Assembly: GCA_017432285.1 (NCBI GenBank)
Contig: JAFRJM010000022.1
Coordinates: 57,050 to 121,049, forward strand
Length of the DNA stretch: 64,000 nucleotides
Direction of reading: 5' to 3'
Origin: Oscillospiraceae bacterium
GTDB taxonomy: Bacteria > Bacillota > Clostridia > Oscillospirales > Ruminococcaceae
Made by a program: the position numbers and the translations under genes. Numbering within the stretch: position 1 is the first letter of the stretch; each line of letters begins with the position of its first letter. Below the pieces are notes generated by a model. That model did not search any database. It saw nothing but the letters and a program-made list of their open reading frames with translations, and was not told where the DNA came from. This document shows positions 17,047 through 24,986 of this stretch, piece by piece.

Positions 17047-17439
17047 ATGAACGCAAAAACCAAAAAAATGCTTCTGGCTTTCGTATGCCTTCTCGCAGCG
17101 GCACTGGTGATCTTCCTGATCACACGCCCTGAGACATTCGCCGGAAAGAAAAACGTCACCGTAACAGTCGTGTTTGCAGATGGCTCCGAAAAAGTCCATC
17201 AGTGCACAACAAAGGGCAAGTTCCTCATTGACGCCATCAAGGATTTCGTCAACGGCGAGGACAGCTCATACGGTTACTTCATCACCGGTGTTGACGGTGT
17301 TGAGGCGGACAGCTCTAAAGAAGAGTGGTGGTGCCTCTATGACGGAAACGGCGAAATGCTCATGACCGGCGCCAGCGAAACGCCTATCAAGAACGGCGAC
17401 TCATACAAGATAGTGTTCACCGTCGGATATGACTTCTAA
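17047..17439 (+). CDS. DUF4430 (transcobalamin-like) surface protein
   Basis: A 130-residue protein with an N-terminal signal or anchor helix (about 6-26, no clear lipobox) and one DUF4430 domain (about 36-128, with EEWWCLYDGNGEMLMTGASE and GDSYKIVFTVGYDF). DUF4430 resembles the C-terminal domain of transcobalamin and intrinsic factor. It sits behind a cobalamin riboswitch and overlaps the ECF S-component gene by 11 bases. I infer an extracellular cobalamin- or corrinoid-binding subunit that hands ligand to the S component. GGGAGG lies 6 bases before the ATG. Confidence 0.8.
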   Translation: MNAKTKKMLLAFVCLLAAALVIFLITRPETFAGKKNVTVTVVFADGSEKVHQCTTKGKFLIDAIKDFVNGEDSSYGYFITGVDGVEADSSKEEWWCLYDGNGEMLMTGASETPIKNGDSYKIVFTVGYDF

Positions 17440-17950
17440 GGCAAAAAAGCCATATCATTTCACTGCGAAACGCGCGTGCTATATAGCCGTTATGGCAGCC
17501 ATAATCATTGCCAGCAAGGAAGCTGTCTCTGCGCTGCCCAACATAGAGCCTGTCACTTTGCTCGTGTGCCTGTTTCAAGTGCACTTCGGAATCGATACTC
17601 TGTACGCTATATACATCTTCGCTTTAGTGGAAGGCCTGATCTATGGATTCCACCCTCTGTGGTGGATACCATATCTTTACGTATGGACTATTCTGTGGCT
17701 TATATCCCATCTCCTGAAAAAGGATGACCATCCGGTTGCATGGGCTTCGCTTATGGGCATATTCGGACTGGTCTTCGGTGCTCTGTGCACCCTCCCCTAC
17801 TTTGTAGTGGGCGACTGGGCAGGTGGACTGGCTTATTTTCTGTCCGGACTGAGTTTCGATTTGGTCCACTGCGTAGGCAACTTCTGCGTCGGCCTCCTCC
17901 TGTGGAGACCGCTCAACGTAGCTCTGAACCACGTTTCGCAAAACTACTGA
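17429..17950 (+). CDS. ECF transporter S component, probable cobalamin or corrinoid specificity
   Basis: A 173-residue integral membrane protein with five or six hydrophobic segments, the size of ECF substrate-capture (S) components. The N-terminal FTAKRACYIAVMAAIIIA fits the Ala-rich helix 1 that docks onto EcfT. The shared EcfA/EcfA'/EcfT module is not in the window, so it would use the housekeeping module encoded elsewhere. The cobalamin riboswitch and the translationally coupled DUF4430 gene make a B12-related substrate the best inference; a corrinoid precursor is an alternative. Confidence 0.78.
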   Translation: MTSKAKKPYHFTAKRACYIAVMAAIIIASKEAVSALPNIEPVTLLVCLFQVHFGIDTLYAIYIFALVEGLIYGFHPLWWIPYLYVWTILWLISHLLKKDDHPVAWASLMGIFGLVFGALCTLPYFVVGDWAGGLAYFLSGLSFDLVHCVGNFCVGLLLWRPLNVALNHVSQNY

Positions 17951-17965
17951 TCTATTTTGAGACAA

Positions 17966-18003
17966 AATAATCACCGACCGTGAGGCCGGTGATTATTTTT
18001 TTA
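17966..18003. terminator. Bidirectional terminator
   Basis: An 11-bp AT-flanked stem AATAATCACCG (17966-17976) with CGGTGATTATT (17987-17997) and T-runs on both strands. It separates the convergent S-component and AlgX-like genes. Confidence 0.85.
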
Positions 18004-18012
18004 TAACGCTTT

Positions 18013-19107
18013 TCAGAACGGCATATTCTCGTGCAGCATGATCTGAATGCCTCGCTCCACTACCTCCATGATCACTATATCAGGATGATATATGCCGATG
18101 TACTGCTGTACTGAATACAGGTCGCTGTAATTCCTGTCCACAGAGATGACTTTGCTGAACACCCTGGGAAAATATCCCTGCATGCTCCGGTAGTATGAGT
18201 CATGTATTACCAGGACCGTCTTATCCGTCTTTGCGTCCGATGTATATACGGTGACACCGTTCTCCTGCGTCTCTGTGACCTTTACGTCCGAACACAGATC
18301 TGTGATGACATATTCCGTATCGTTGGAGCACCTGCCGCCTATGCCCGCCAGGTCCGCAAGATCCCTCGGATAACCCATATCGTCTGCTACAGACATCTCA
18401 GTGAGAGGCGGAACATCTATACCCAGCTCATGACAAATGCTCCTGAATCCGACATATGCGCCGAGGCGGTTCCAGTGGGTGTCATATCTGTAGTACAGCT
18501 GCCGGTTCTCCTTTTCCTTAAGGATCTCATCTTTGGGGTAAACCAGTATACAGTCCCCTGTATCTATGCTACCGGCAAGTATATCTGCCCTGGTCTGTTC
18601 CGCTGCAATATCTCTCAGATAACCGGGAAGCTGCTCGCGGTAGATGGATTCCTTGTTAGGAGCAAGAAGGAACACAAATGTAATACCATCTTCCTTAAGG
18701 GATGTACCTGCTTCTTTAAGGTTGTTCTCTATAACTGCAGCCTCATCCGCTGAGAAGGATGTTCGTCCGAGGATGTCGTCCACCGGGTTCTCTGCATCAT
18801 AGTTGTTATAGAACAGCCACCCGTCCTCCCCGACGACAACTCTAGGATTTGGCGTTGTGTTGAACAGGGACATGAACAGGCTGGAGTGCAGCGATACCAG
18901 CTGATTCTTGTACGGAAGATTGTCATTGAACCAGACTGTGAGTTTGCTGAAATAATCTGCGCCGTCACTTACGGACGGGAATTCAGCCAGAACACGGTTC
19001 TCATGGTTCTCTGTGTCAATGAACTGCGCAAGCACAGGGTATGCCAGTACAGGCAGTATAAGCATTGCCATGAATACCAGGATAAGGAGCTTCCCTTTTT
19101 TCTTCAT
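18013..19107 (-). CDS. AlgX/AlgJ-like SGNH acetyltransferase
   Basis: A 364-residue protein with an N-terminal signal/anchor (about 6-28) and an AlgX/AlgJ-type SGNH domain. It has the ENRVLAEFP start, GEDGWLFYNN (about 92), the Asp-His motif YDTHWNRLGAY (about 208-218) and the nucleophile Ser in VIHDSYYRS (about 300). These proteins acetylate exported polysaccharides using acetyl groups supplied by an MBOAT protein. The MBOAT gene is 15 bases upstream in the same operon. It is the second such pair in the window and only distantly resembles the first (5175-6164). Confidence 0.85.
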   Translation of the reverse strand: MKKKGKLLILVFMAMLILPVLAYPVLAQFIDTENHENRVLAEFPSVSDGADYFSKLTVWFNDNLPYKNQLVSLHSSLFMSLFNTTPNPRVVVGEDGWLFYNNYDAENPVDDILGRTSFSADEAAVIENNLKEAGTSLKEDGITFVFLLAPNKESIYREQLPGYLRDIAAEQTRADILAGSIDTGDCILVYPKDEILKEKENRQLYYRYDTHWNRLGAYVGFRSICHELGIDVPPLTEMSVADDMGYPRDLADLAGIGGRCSNDTEYVITDLCSDVKVTETQENGVTVYTSDAKTDKTVLVIHDSYYRSMQGYFPRVFSKVISVDRNYSDLYSVQQYIGIYHPDIVIMEVVERGIQIMLHENMPF

Positions 19108-19122
19108 AATGTCTTCCCTCCT

Positions 19123-20460
19123 CTAAAACTGAAAATAGATGAAGGAAGAATAACTTCCGCTGGCTATAAAAAGAACGGACACAAAGAACAACAATGCCAG
19201 GGCTGCGGTCTCAATGATCTCCCATGCTTTTTCGCCTGTCTTCTTCTTTACGGAATCAAGCCTGAAGTTGACAGCGAACGAGAAAAGCAGACCTATAAGG
19301 AATATCGCCCATGTGCCCGGCCCCACAAACATGCGTATGGGAAGGGCATCGCCGCTGTGGGGGATGAACATGGACTTCAGCATCTGCAAGGCGCGAGTGA
19401 GACTTCCCGCTCTGAAGAATGTCCATCCTATGATGACGATAAACATTGTATAGCAGTGCTGCAGCAGTCTGGGCAGTTTCTTAAGCAATCCGGAAAGACC
19501 AAGCCTTTCCAGGATAACGAAAGCTCCGTTCCACAGCCCCCATGCGATGAAGCAGAGTCCTGCTCCGTGCCAGATACCTGTCACGAGATATACGATACCG
19601 AGGTTTATGCATGTTCTAAGCAGCCCTTTTCTGTTTCCGCCGAGAGGGATGTAGATATAATCCCGGAACCAGTGGGACAATGTCATATGCCAGGATCGCC
19701 AGAACTCCGTCATGCTAAGGGCGGAATAGGGATGGTCAAAGTTTTCCGGAATGTCATAGCCAAGCATAGCGGCCAGTCCAATAGCCATATCTGAATATCC
19801 GGAGAAGTCGTAGTATATCTGGACAGTGTACAGGAGCACAGCCACCCACATGTAAAGAGACGGCGCTGTTCCTATATCCATAAGGAAAAGGCCGCTGACA
19901 GATGACGCCAGCTGATCTGATATTATCGCCTTCTTAGCCAGCCCTATGATGAACCTCTTGATCCCGTATGCGATCTTCTCTGTCGAGAGATCCGGATCCT
20001 TTTCGTTTTCCTTAAATGCTTCGTATCTCTCCAGAGGTCCGGACATGACTCTGGGAAAGAAAGAAAAGAACAAAGCCGAATCCGGCAATGAAGGATATCC
20101 TTGTATATTCCCTCTGTACCTGTCCACCAGATATGACACGCCGAGGAATGTATAGAAAGACAAGCCCAGAGGCATCTGCCCTGCACCGGGAACGTATTTG
20201 TAGTAACAGAGCAGCCCTATATCCGCTGCAAGACCTGCGAACAACACCAATTTTCTTCCCAAGACCGCTTTGCCAATGAGCCAGTTAAAGATGACAAAAG
20301 CGCAAAATAAAGGAAAGGCCTTTGCATCGCACCAGCAATAGAACACTGCGCTGGAGAACAAAAGCCACCATTTTTTCATATTTGCGGACGGTACTGCCCA
20401 GTAGAGCACAAGGACCACCGGGAGAAACATCCACAGAAATGACATGGAAGAAAATGTCAT
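19123..20460 (-). CDS. MBOAT family membrane O-acyltransferase
   Basis: A 445-residue polytopic protein. It has the typical TEFWRRSWHMTL-like core (TEFWRSWHMTLSHWFRDYIYIPLGG, about 250-275) and the catalytic His in VTGIWHGAGLCFIAWG (about 305). It would deliver acetyl groups to the AlgX-like protein encoded next. Compared with the MBOAT at 3702-5165, the sequence differs throughout outside the core motifs, so this is an independent system rather than a recent duplicate. The ATG has GAGG 11 bases upstream. Confidence 0.9.
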   Translation of the reverse strand: MTFSSMSFLWMFLPVVLVLYWAVPSANMKKWWLLFSSAVFYCWCDAKAFPLFCAFVIFNWLIGKAVLGRKLVLFAGLAADIGLLCYYKYVPGAGQMPLGLSFYTFLGVSYLVDRYRGNIQGYPSLPDSALFFSFFPRVMSGPLERYEAFKENEKDPDLSTEKIAYGIKRFIIGLAKKAIISDQLASSVSGLFLMDIGTAPSLYMWVAVLLYTVQIYYDFSGYSDMAIGLAAMLGYDIPENFDHPYSALSMTEFWRSWHMTLSHWFRDYIYIPLGGNRKGLLRTCINLGIVYLVTGIWHGAGLCFIAWGLWNGAFVILERLGLSGLLKKLPRLLQHCYTMFIVIIGWTFFRAGSLTRALQMLKSMFIPHSGDALPIRMFVGPGTWAIFLIGLLFSFAVNFRLDSVKKKTGEKAWEIIETAALALLFFVSVLFIASGSYSSFIYFQF

Positions 20461-20481
20461 CTTAGTAAGAGCCTCTTCCTG

Positions 20482-21036
20482 TTAGTTTCCTTTCTTGTCT
20501 TTTGTGAGCGGACGGATGACCGAATTGATCTTTCCTGTCTTCTCACTTCCGTATATCTTCATGATCGCGTTGTTGAGACCATTCTTGGTCTTGTAGCGCT
20601 CTATCATATCTGCGAGATCCTTGAGGTCAAGTTCAAAATCCACAGGGTGAGCTTCAAACAGCTCCTCGAGTTTCAGCTCCATCTCGTCCCTGAGAGTCTT
20701 GTTCTTCTTCTCGATCTTGACTCCCCTCTCTACCCAGAAATCTATGACTGCATCGAACCCGATATCTCCGCTGATGATCTGGAAACGCTCATTGGGGTTC
20801 TGAGCGATGAGGTATCCGAGGTACGTAGTGAGCTGGAAATCCAGAGCGTTCCTTCCGTTCCTCTTGAGCTCGATATACTCGCTGGCGCACTTGGCAGAAG
20901 CCAGCTTCTTGTGCATGCCGAACGTCATCTTGTTCGTGCCGTTGTGGAAAATGATGATGCGATCGGTCTCTCGCAGAGTCTCCACTCCGCTGAGCCCGCG
21001 CTCATCCACGTTTTCAAAATCTACTAATACTATCAT
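20482..21036 (-). CDS. NYN/PIN-like nuclease-fold protein
   Basis: A 184-residue cytoplasmic protein whose first 130 residues have the NYN/PIN-like layout: MIVLVDFENVD (acidic strand 1), NALDFQLTTYLGYL (about 75) and ISGDIGFDAVIDFW (about 100), giving the conserved Asp set for metal-dependent RNA cleavage. The C-terminal 60 residues are helical and charged. The target RNA is unknown. It begins 3 bases after the TlpA stop, so it is co-transcribed with tlpA and ccdA, an uncommon pairing. Confidence 0.72.
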   Translation of the reverse strand: MIVLVDFENVDERGLSGVETLRETDRIIIFHNGTNKMTFGMHKKLASAKCASEYIELKRNGRNALDFQLTTYLGYLIAQNPNERFQIISGDIGFDAVIDFWVERGVKIEKKNKTLRDEMELKLEELFEAHPVDFELDLKDLADMIERYKTKNGLNNAIMKIYGSEKTGKINSVIRPLTKDKKGN

Positions 21037-21039
21037 TGT

Positions 21040-21618
21040 TTAACCTTTCTGCCGGATCAAATCGATCCCCTGACCGAGCGACTCAGCGCTCAGCATGCCG
21101 ACCGAATACGCAACTATATTGCCATCCGCATCAAGCATGTATGTTGTAGGTATGGCTGACACTCCGTAGAGGGACCCTGCCACGCCTGTTGTGTCGTAAT
21201 ATACCGGGAATTCATATCCCATCTCATCTATAAGCTGCTTCGCGCTGCTTTTTGTCTCGCCGCCAACAGTGGTGAGGTTCACCATCATGAACACGATATC
21301 GTTCTCGCGGAGATACGCCTCATTGAAATCCGGGAGCTCCGCTTTACAGGGCGGACACCAGCTCGCCCAGAAATTGAGGACCACAGGCTTCCCCAGAAAA
21401 TCCGATAGCTTTACTTCGTCTCCGCTATATGTATAGACGGTGAAATCCGGAGCGGGTGCCGCTTCCGTTTCCTCTTCTTCAACATCAGCAGGATCAGCCT
21501 CCATGGTTATCGAATCCGCGTCCGTTTTCTCTGCCAGAGTCCTGTACAGGCCTCTTGCAGCAAAGATCAGCGCAATGAATAAAACTAAAGCCAATACCGT
21601 TTTAAGTGTTTTTCCCAT
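21040..21618 (-). CDS. TlpA-like thiol-disulfide oxidoreductase
   Basis: A 192-residue thioredoxin-fold protein anchored by an N-terminal helix (about 6-24), with an acidic linker and the redox motif NFWASWCPPCKAELP (C-P-P-C at about 92-95). The fold is complete, including the cis-Pro region SAIPTTYML (about 155). It faces the outside of the membrane and would pass electrons from CcdA to an exported thiol substrate. The ccdA gene lies 6 bases upstream. Start: ATG with GTGAGG upstream. Confidence 0.92.
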   Translation of the reverse strand: MGKTLKTVLALVLFIALIFAARGLYRTLAEKTDADSITMEADPADVEEEETEAAPAPDFTVYTYSGDEVKLSDFLGKPVVLNFWASWCPPCKAELPDFNEAYLRENDIVFMMVNLTTVGGETKSSAKQLIDEMGYEFPVYYDTTGVAGSLYGVSAIPTTYMLDADGNIVAYSVGMLSAESLGQGIDLIRQKG

Positions 21619-21624
21619 ATATCC

Positions 21625-22287
21625 TCACTTAAGAATTCCGAGCAGGCTGTCCATCAGTCCAAAGCACATCAGTATGCCAACTGCTACAAGGAACAGTCCG
21701 GAAACTTTATTAATGATACCATAATGTTTCTTGACAGTGTTAAAAGTGTTCTTCATCTCATCAACAAGCACAGCGCTGACAAGGAACGGGATGCCTAGGC
21801 CTAAAGAATACACCGCCAGAAGAAGAGCGCCCTTCAGGACCGTCTTCTGGTTTCCCGCAAGCATAAGAGCAGATCCCAGGAACGTGCCAACGCAGGGTGT
21901 CCATCCGACGGCAAATACAATGCCGAACACCACCGACTTCCAGAAAGTCATATCCTTTGTATCTGCTCTTCCGGCTCCGCCGTTGAACAGATTGAAGTGA
22001 AATACACCAAGGTAATTCAGACCAAGAAAGATGACTATAGTACCGAGAACTATATTCAAAATACTATGGTAACTGTTAAGCAGCTTTCCTATCGTGGACG
22101 CGAACACTCCCATAAACACGAAGATGAGAGTGAACCCAAGGACGAAGCCCAGAGCGTTGATAAGCGTCCTCTTCCTGGAGCGCTCGCCTCCTCCGGCGAA
22201 ATATGAGATATAGATGGGTATCATAGGAAGCAAACAGGGAGAAATAAAGGTTATGACTCCCTCCAGAAACACTACTGCGAACTGCAT
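21625..22287 (-). CDS. ccdA: CcdA-type thiol-disulfide electron carrier (DsbD membrane domain)
   Basis: A 220-residue protein with six membrane segments and the two reactive Cys: FISPCLLPM (helix 1) and GWTPCVGTFLG (helix 4). It carries reducing equivalents from cytoplasmic thioredoxin to the outside partner TlpA, encoded next. No cytochrome c biogenesis gene is in view, so the final substrate may be an exported thiol protein, peptidoglycan-related or oxidatively damaged. First gene of the ccdA-tlpA-NYN operon. Confidence 0.93.
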   Translation of the reverse strand: MQFAVVFLEGVITFISPCLLPMIPIYISYFAGGGERSRKRTLINALGFVLGFTLIFVFMGVFASTIGKLLNSYHSILNIVLGTIVIFLGLNYLGVFHFNLFNGGAGRADTKDMTFWKSVVFGIVFAVGWTPCVGTFLGSALMLAGNQKTVLKGALLLAVYSLGLGIPFLVSAVLVDEMKNTFNTVKKHYGIINKVSGLFLVAVGILMCFGLMDSLLGILK

Positions 22288-22393
22288 CTTCCACCCTCTC
22301 TAAACGAATACTTTTTCCTATTATACCAAAAATCCGTGTTTTCTTTCTTTGGCACCTTATATAATAGATATATAACATGATCGGAGGTCTCAA

Positions 22394-23479
22394 ATGAACA
22401 TCGGAGTAGTCGGCGCAGGAGCGATAAGCGATATCTATCTGAAAAACCTGACCACCCTTTTTCCAAACACGAAAGTGATATCCGTGTGCGCAAATCATAT
22501 CGAAAGCGCTCAGAAAAAGGCAGAAGCGTACGGTCTGGAAGCAGTCACCATGGAAGATATGCTCGCAGATCCAAGGATAGAGCTCATGGTGATCCTCACA
22601 CCTGTCGGGACTCATGCGGATCTGATAAGGCAGGGCCTAAACGCGGGAAAGCATGTCTACTCAGAAAAGACCTTAGCTGAAACCTCGAAGGAGGCAAATG
22701 CCATTCTGAAACTTGCAAAGCAGAAAGGGCTTTATCTGGGGTGCGCTCCGGATACTTTCCTGGGCTCTTCCTTTCAGAGTGCCAAGCGGATGCTGGATGA
22801 AAAGAAGATAGGAGATGTCCTGTCATTCTCCATATCCGTTAACCGCAACAATGATATCCTGACTGCTATATTCCCATTCCTTCGCCAGCCCGGAGCAGGC
22901 GCGTTGAGAGATTATCTCGTATATTTCGTTACTGCGTTAGTATATCTGCTGGGGCCGGTAGCTGAAGTAGCAGCTTTCTCAGAGACACCGTTCCCTGTCC
23001 GCGTAGGCAAACACCCTCAGTTCCCCAACTACGGTCAGGAAACCGAGACGCCAAATGAAAGCATCGTCTCAGCTATAGTCAAGTTTAAAAGCGGCGTGAC
23101 GGGAACTATCCACGAGAACAACGAAAGCAACATAAAGGAACTGTGCCGCTTCACCCTGTATGGAACCGGCGGAATACTTAGCCTTGGCAACCCGAACAAT
23201 TTCGGTGATCCTGTCACCCTGTTCCCCGCGGATTATCAGGCAGAGCCTGAGATACTGGTGAGCGATCTGCCCTTTTCCGAGAACTCCAGAGGTGTTGGAG
23301 TCGCTGAACTTGTCTCAGCCATCTCACAAAAGAGAACGGCGCTCACCGATGCCTCACTTGCACGGCATGTACTGGAAGTCCTTGAAGGAATGGAAAAAAG
23401 CGCGGCAAAACGGAGATTCGTGAAGATAACATCTGACTGTCCCGTGATGGAACAGTTCAGTAAAGAAAACTTGACATAG
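22394..23479 (+). CDS. Gfo/Idh/MocA family NAD(P)-dependent oxidoreductase
   Basis: A 361-residue sugar/inositol-type dehydrogenase. The N-terminal Rossmann fold has VGAGAISDIYLKNL (about 5-18), the family motif SEKTLA (about 95-100, catalytic-site Lys) and an alpha/beta C-terminal domain with substrate-pocket GGILSLGNP. GGAGG lies 6 bases before the ATG, and TATAAT is at 22360-22365. The gene stands alone on its strand, opposite to ccdA, so the substrate cannot be inferred from neighbours. Confidence 0.88.
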   Translation: MNIGVVGAGAISDIYLKNLTTLFPNTKVISVCANHIESAQKKAEAYGLEAVTMEDMLADPRIELMVILTPVGTHADLIRQGLNAGKHVYSEKTLAETSKEANAILKLAKQKGLYLGCAPDTFLGSSFQSAKRMLDEKKIGDVLSFSISVNRNNDILTAIFPFLRQPGAGALRDYLVYFVTALVYLLGPVAEVAAFSETPFPVRVGKHPQFPNYGQETETPNESIVSAIVKFKSGVTGTIHENNESNIKELCRFTLYGTGGILSLGNPNNFGDPVTLFPADYQAEPEILVSDLPFSENSRGVGVAELVSAISQKRTALTDASLARHVLEVLEGMEKSAAKRRFVKITSDCPVMEQFSKENLT

Positions 23480-23503
23480 CACCGAACAAAAAAAACGCAA
23501 ATG

Positions 23504-23533
23504 TCTTACTTTCAAAAAAAGTGTTATTATAAT
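23504..23533 (+). promoter_or_regulatory. Predicted promoter of the 170-residue unknown protein
   Basis: TCTTAC (23504-23509), 18-base spacer, TATAAT (23528-23533). It implies a leader of about 80 bases before the ATG at 23621. Confidence 0.4.
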
Positions 23534-23620
23534 TTCAATGAAGATATGTTTTGAGATATCAGTTTATCCTTACGCTTAAGGTATTCTGAAGGATAATTTA
23601 TCATAGGGAGAAGCTTCGAT

Positions 23621-24133
23621 ATGACTAGATTTGATCAGGCAGTTGAGCAGGAAAAACAAAAAGCCAATCAAGCCAAAGCCATTGAAACCGAGAGAAAGAA
23701 CCTTTCGGAAGAAATGAAACGTCGTTATTCTGAGTCTTTAAAAAAAGCGATCCCTCAGTTTTATGAGACGTTGCTGAAAAATGATCTTTGGAGCAAAGAA
23801 GAGTATAAAAAGAATATATTGTTCTTCAGTATCAAACAGCACAAGGAAGTTGTGTGGTTCACATACCATGATAGTGACGGGGATATATTCAGGAGCAAAT
23901 ACAGCATAGATAAAAGCGGTAAATATTTAGAAGTCATTAAGTCATGGACTGGAAATATTGTATTAGGATTCACCGAAATAGACATTGATACGTTGGCAGA
24001 CAATTTGTTCCCCACAAACTATGATTATTGCAGTCCCGAGCGGATGGTGACAATTAGAAAGACTGATACTGACGAGGCTGTGTTCCAAAAACTGGCGGAA
24101 GCTATCAGATACGCAAACAAATACAGAAACTAG
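23621..24133 (+). CDS. Hypothetical cytoplasmic protein
   Basis: A 170-residue protein with no signal or membrane segment. The first 45 residues form a charged amphipathic, probably coiled-coil helix (QEKQKANQAKAIETERKNL); the rest is alpha/beta with aromatic-rich FSIKQHKEVVWFTYHDSDGD. No family was recognised. It has its own promoter, a GGGAG RBS and its own terminator, so it is expressed as a single unit. Base composition is more AT-rich than its neighbours, suggesting an accessory gene. Confidence 0.6.
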   Translation: MTRFDQAVEQEKQKANQAKAIETERKNLSEEMKRRYSESLKKAIPQFYETLLKNDLWSKEEYKKNILFFSIKQHKEVVWFTYHDSDGDIFRSKYSIDKSGKYLEVIKSWTGNIVLGFTEIDIDTLADNLFPTNYDYCSPERMVTIRKTDTDEAVFQKLAEAIRYANKYRN

Positions 24134-24160
24134 AGGAAACAAATACTATCTCAAATTTAA

Positions 24161-24205
24161 AAGGGACTGGTGCAGAGTTTTACTCTGTACAGTCCCTTCT
24201 TTTTG
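24161..24205. terminator. Bidirectional terminator
   Basis: A long stem AAGGGACT (24161-24168) with AGTCCCTT (24191-24198), plus an inner GCAGAG/CTCTGT helix. T-rich stretches flank both sides. It separates the unknown gene from tatD. Confidence 0.85.
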
Positions 24206-24212
24206 TCTACAA

Positions 24213-24986
24213 TTATTCAAGACCGAATACTCTTCTGGCTGTAGCGCTTGTGACCTCGATGACCTGTTCAGGTGTTACGCCCTTCAGTTCCGCTATGAGG
24301 TCTACGACTGGAGGGAGCATATCTGAAGTGGATATCTTCCCCCTATACTGTTGTGGCGCAAGATATGGGCAGTCCGTTTCAAGAATTATGCTCTCAAGGG
24401 GAACTGTTTCAACAACAGCCCTTTCTTTTTTGGCATTCTTGTAAGTAAGAGCTCCGCCCATTCCTAGCACCATGCCTATCTTTACGACTTCCTTCGCCAT
24501 CTCCGGTGATCCTGAGAAGCGGTGCACCGTTCCTGACGGACGGTATTTCTTAAGCAGTTCTAGCACATCGCCGTGCGCATCACGGTCATGGACCTGTATC
24601 GGGAGGTTCATATCCCTTGCCAGAGCAAGCTGGGCTTCGAAAATAGGAAGCTCGCTCTCCTTCTGAGGTTCCGGATAGTAGTAATCCAGTCCTATCTCAC
24701 CTATAGCGACGACTTTAGGGGATTTCGCAAGTTCAGCGATCCTGTCCAGCCAGCCCTCTGGAAGACGTTCTGCCTCCTGAGGATGTACGCCGACAGCTGC
24801 CCACACAAAATCATATTTGGCTGCTATAGCCACAGATCTCTCCGATGACGGCAAGTCGCTGGAGTTTTCTATGATACCGACGATACCGTTTGCTTTCTGG
24901 GTAGCAAGCACTGTGTCCAGATCTTTCAGAAACACCTCATCGTCATAGTGGGCGTGTGTATCTATTATTCCGTAATAATCAGCCAT
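24213..24986 (-). CDS. tatD: TatD family metal-dependent deoxyribonuclease
   Basis: A 257-residue TIM-barrel hydrolase. The metal ligands are visible: IDTHAHYDD (His-x-His at about 10-12), GEIGLDYYY (Glu at about 97), PIQVHDRDAH (His at about 132), VHRFSG (about 157) and LETDCPYLAP (Asp at about 205). TatD enzymes are 3'-5' exonucleases in DNA repair. It starts directly after the stop of the nucleoside phosphorylase gene (TAAATG). The order metG - phosphorylase - tatD expands the common metG-tatD pair. Confidence 0.92.
   Translation of the reverse strand: MADYYGIIDTHAHYDDEVFLKDLDTVLATQKANGIVGIIENSSDLPSSERSVAIAAKYDFVWAAVGVHPQEAERLPEGWLDRIAELAKSPKVVAIGEIGLDYYYPEPQKESELPIFEAQLALARDMNLPIQVHDRDAHGDVLELLKKYRPSGTVHRFSGSPEMAKEVVKIGMVLGMGGALTYKNAKKERAVVETVPLESIILETDCPYLAPQQYRGKISTSDMLPPVVDLIAELKGVTPEQVIEVTSATARRVFGLE

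Noticed and set aside
18886-19794. 302-codon plus-strand open frame opposite the AlgX-like and MBOAT genes
   Set aside because: Spans the junction of two solid genes on the other strand and has random-like composition.
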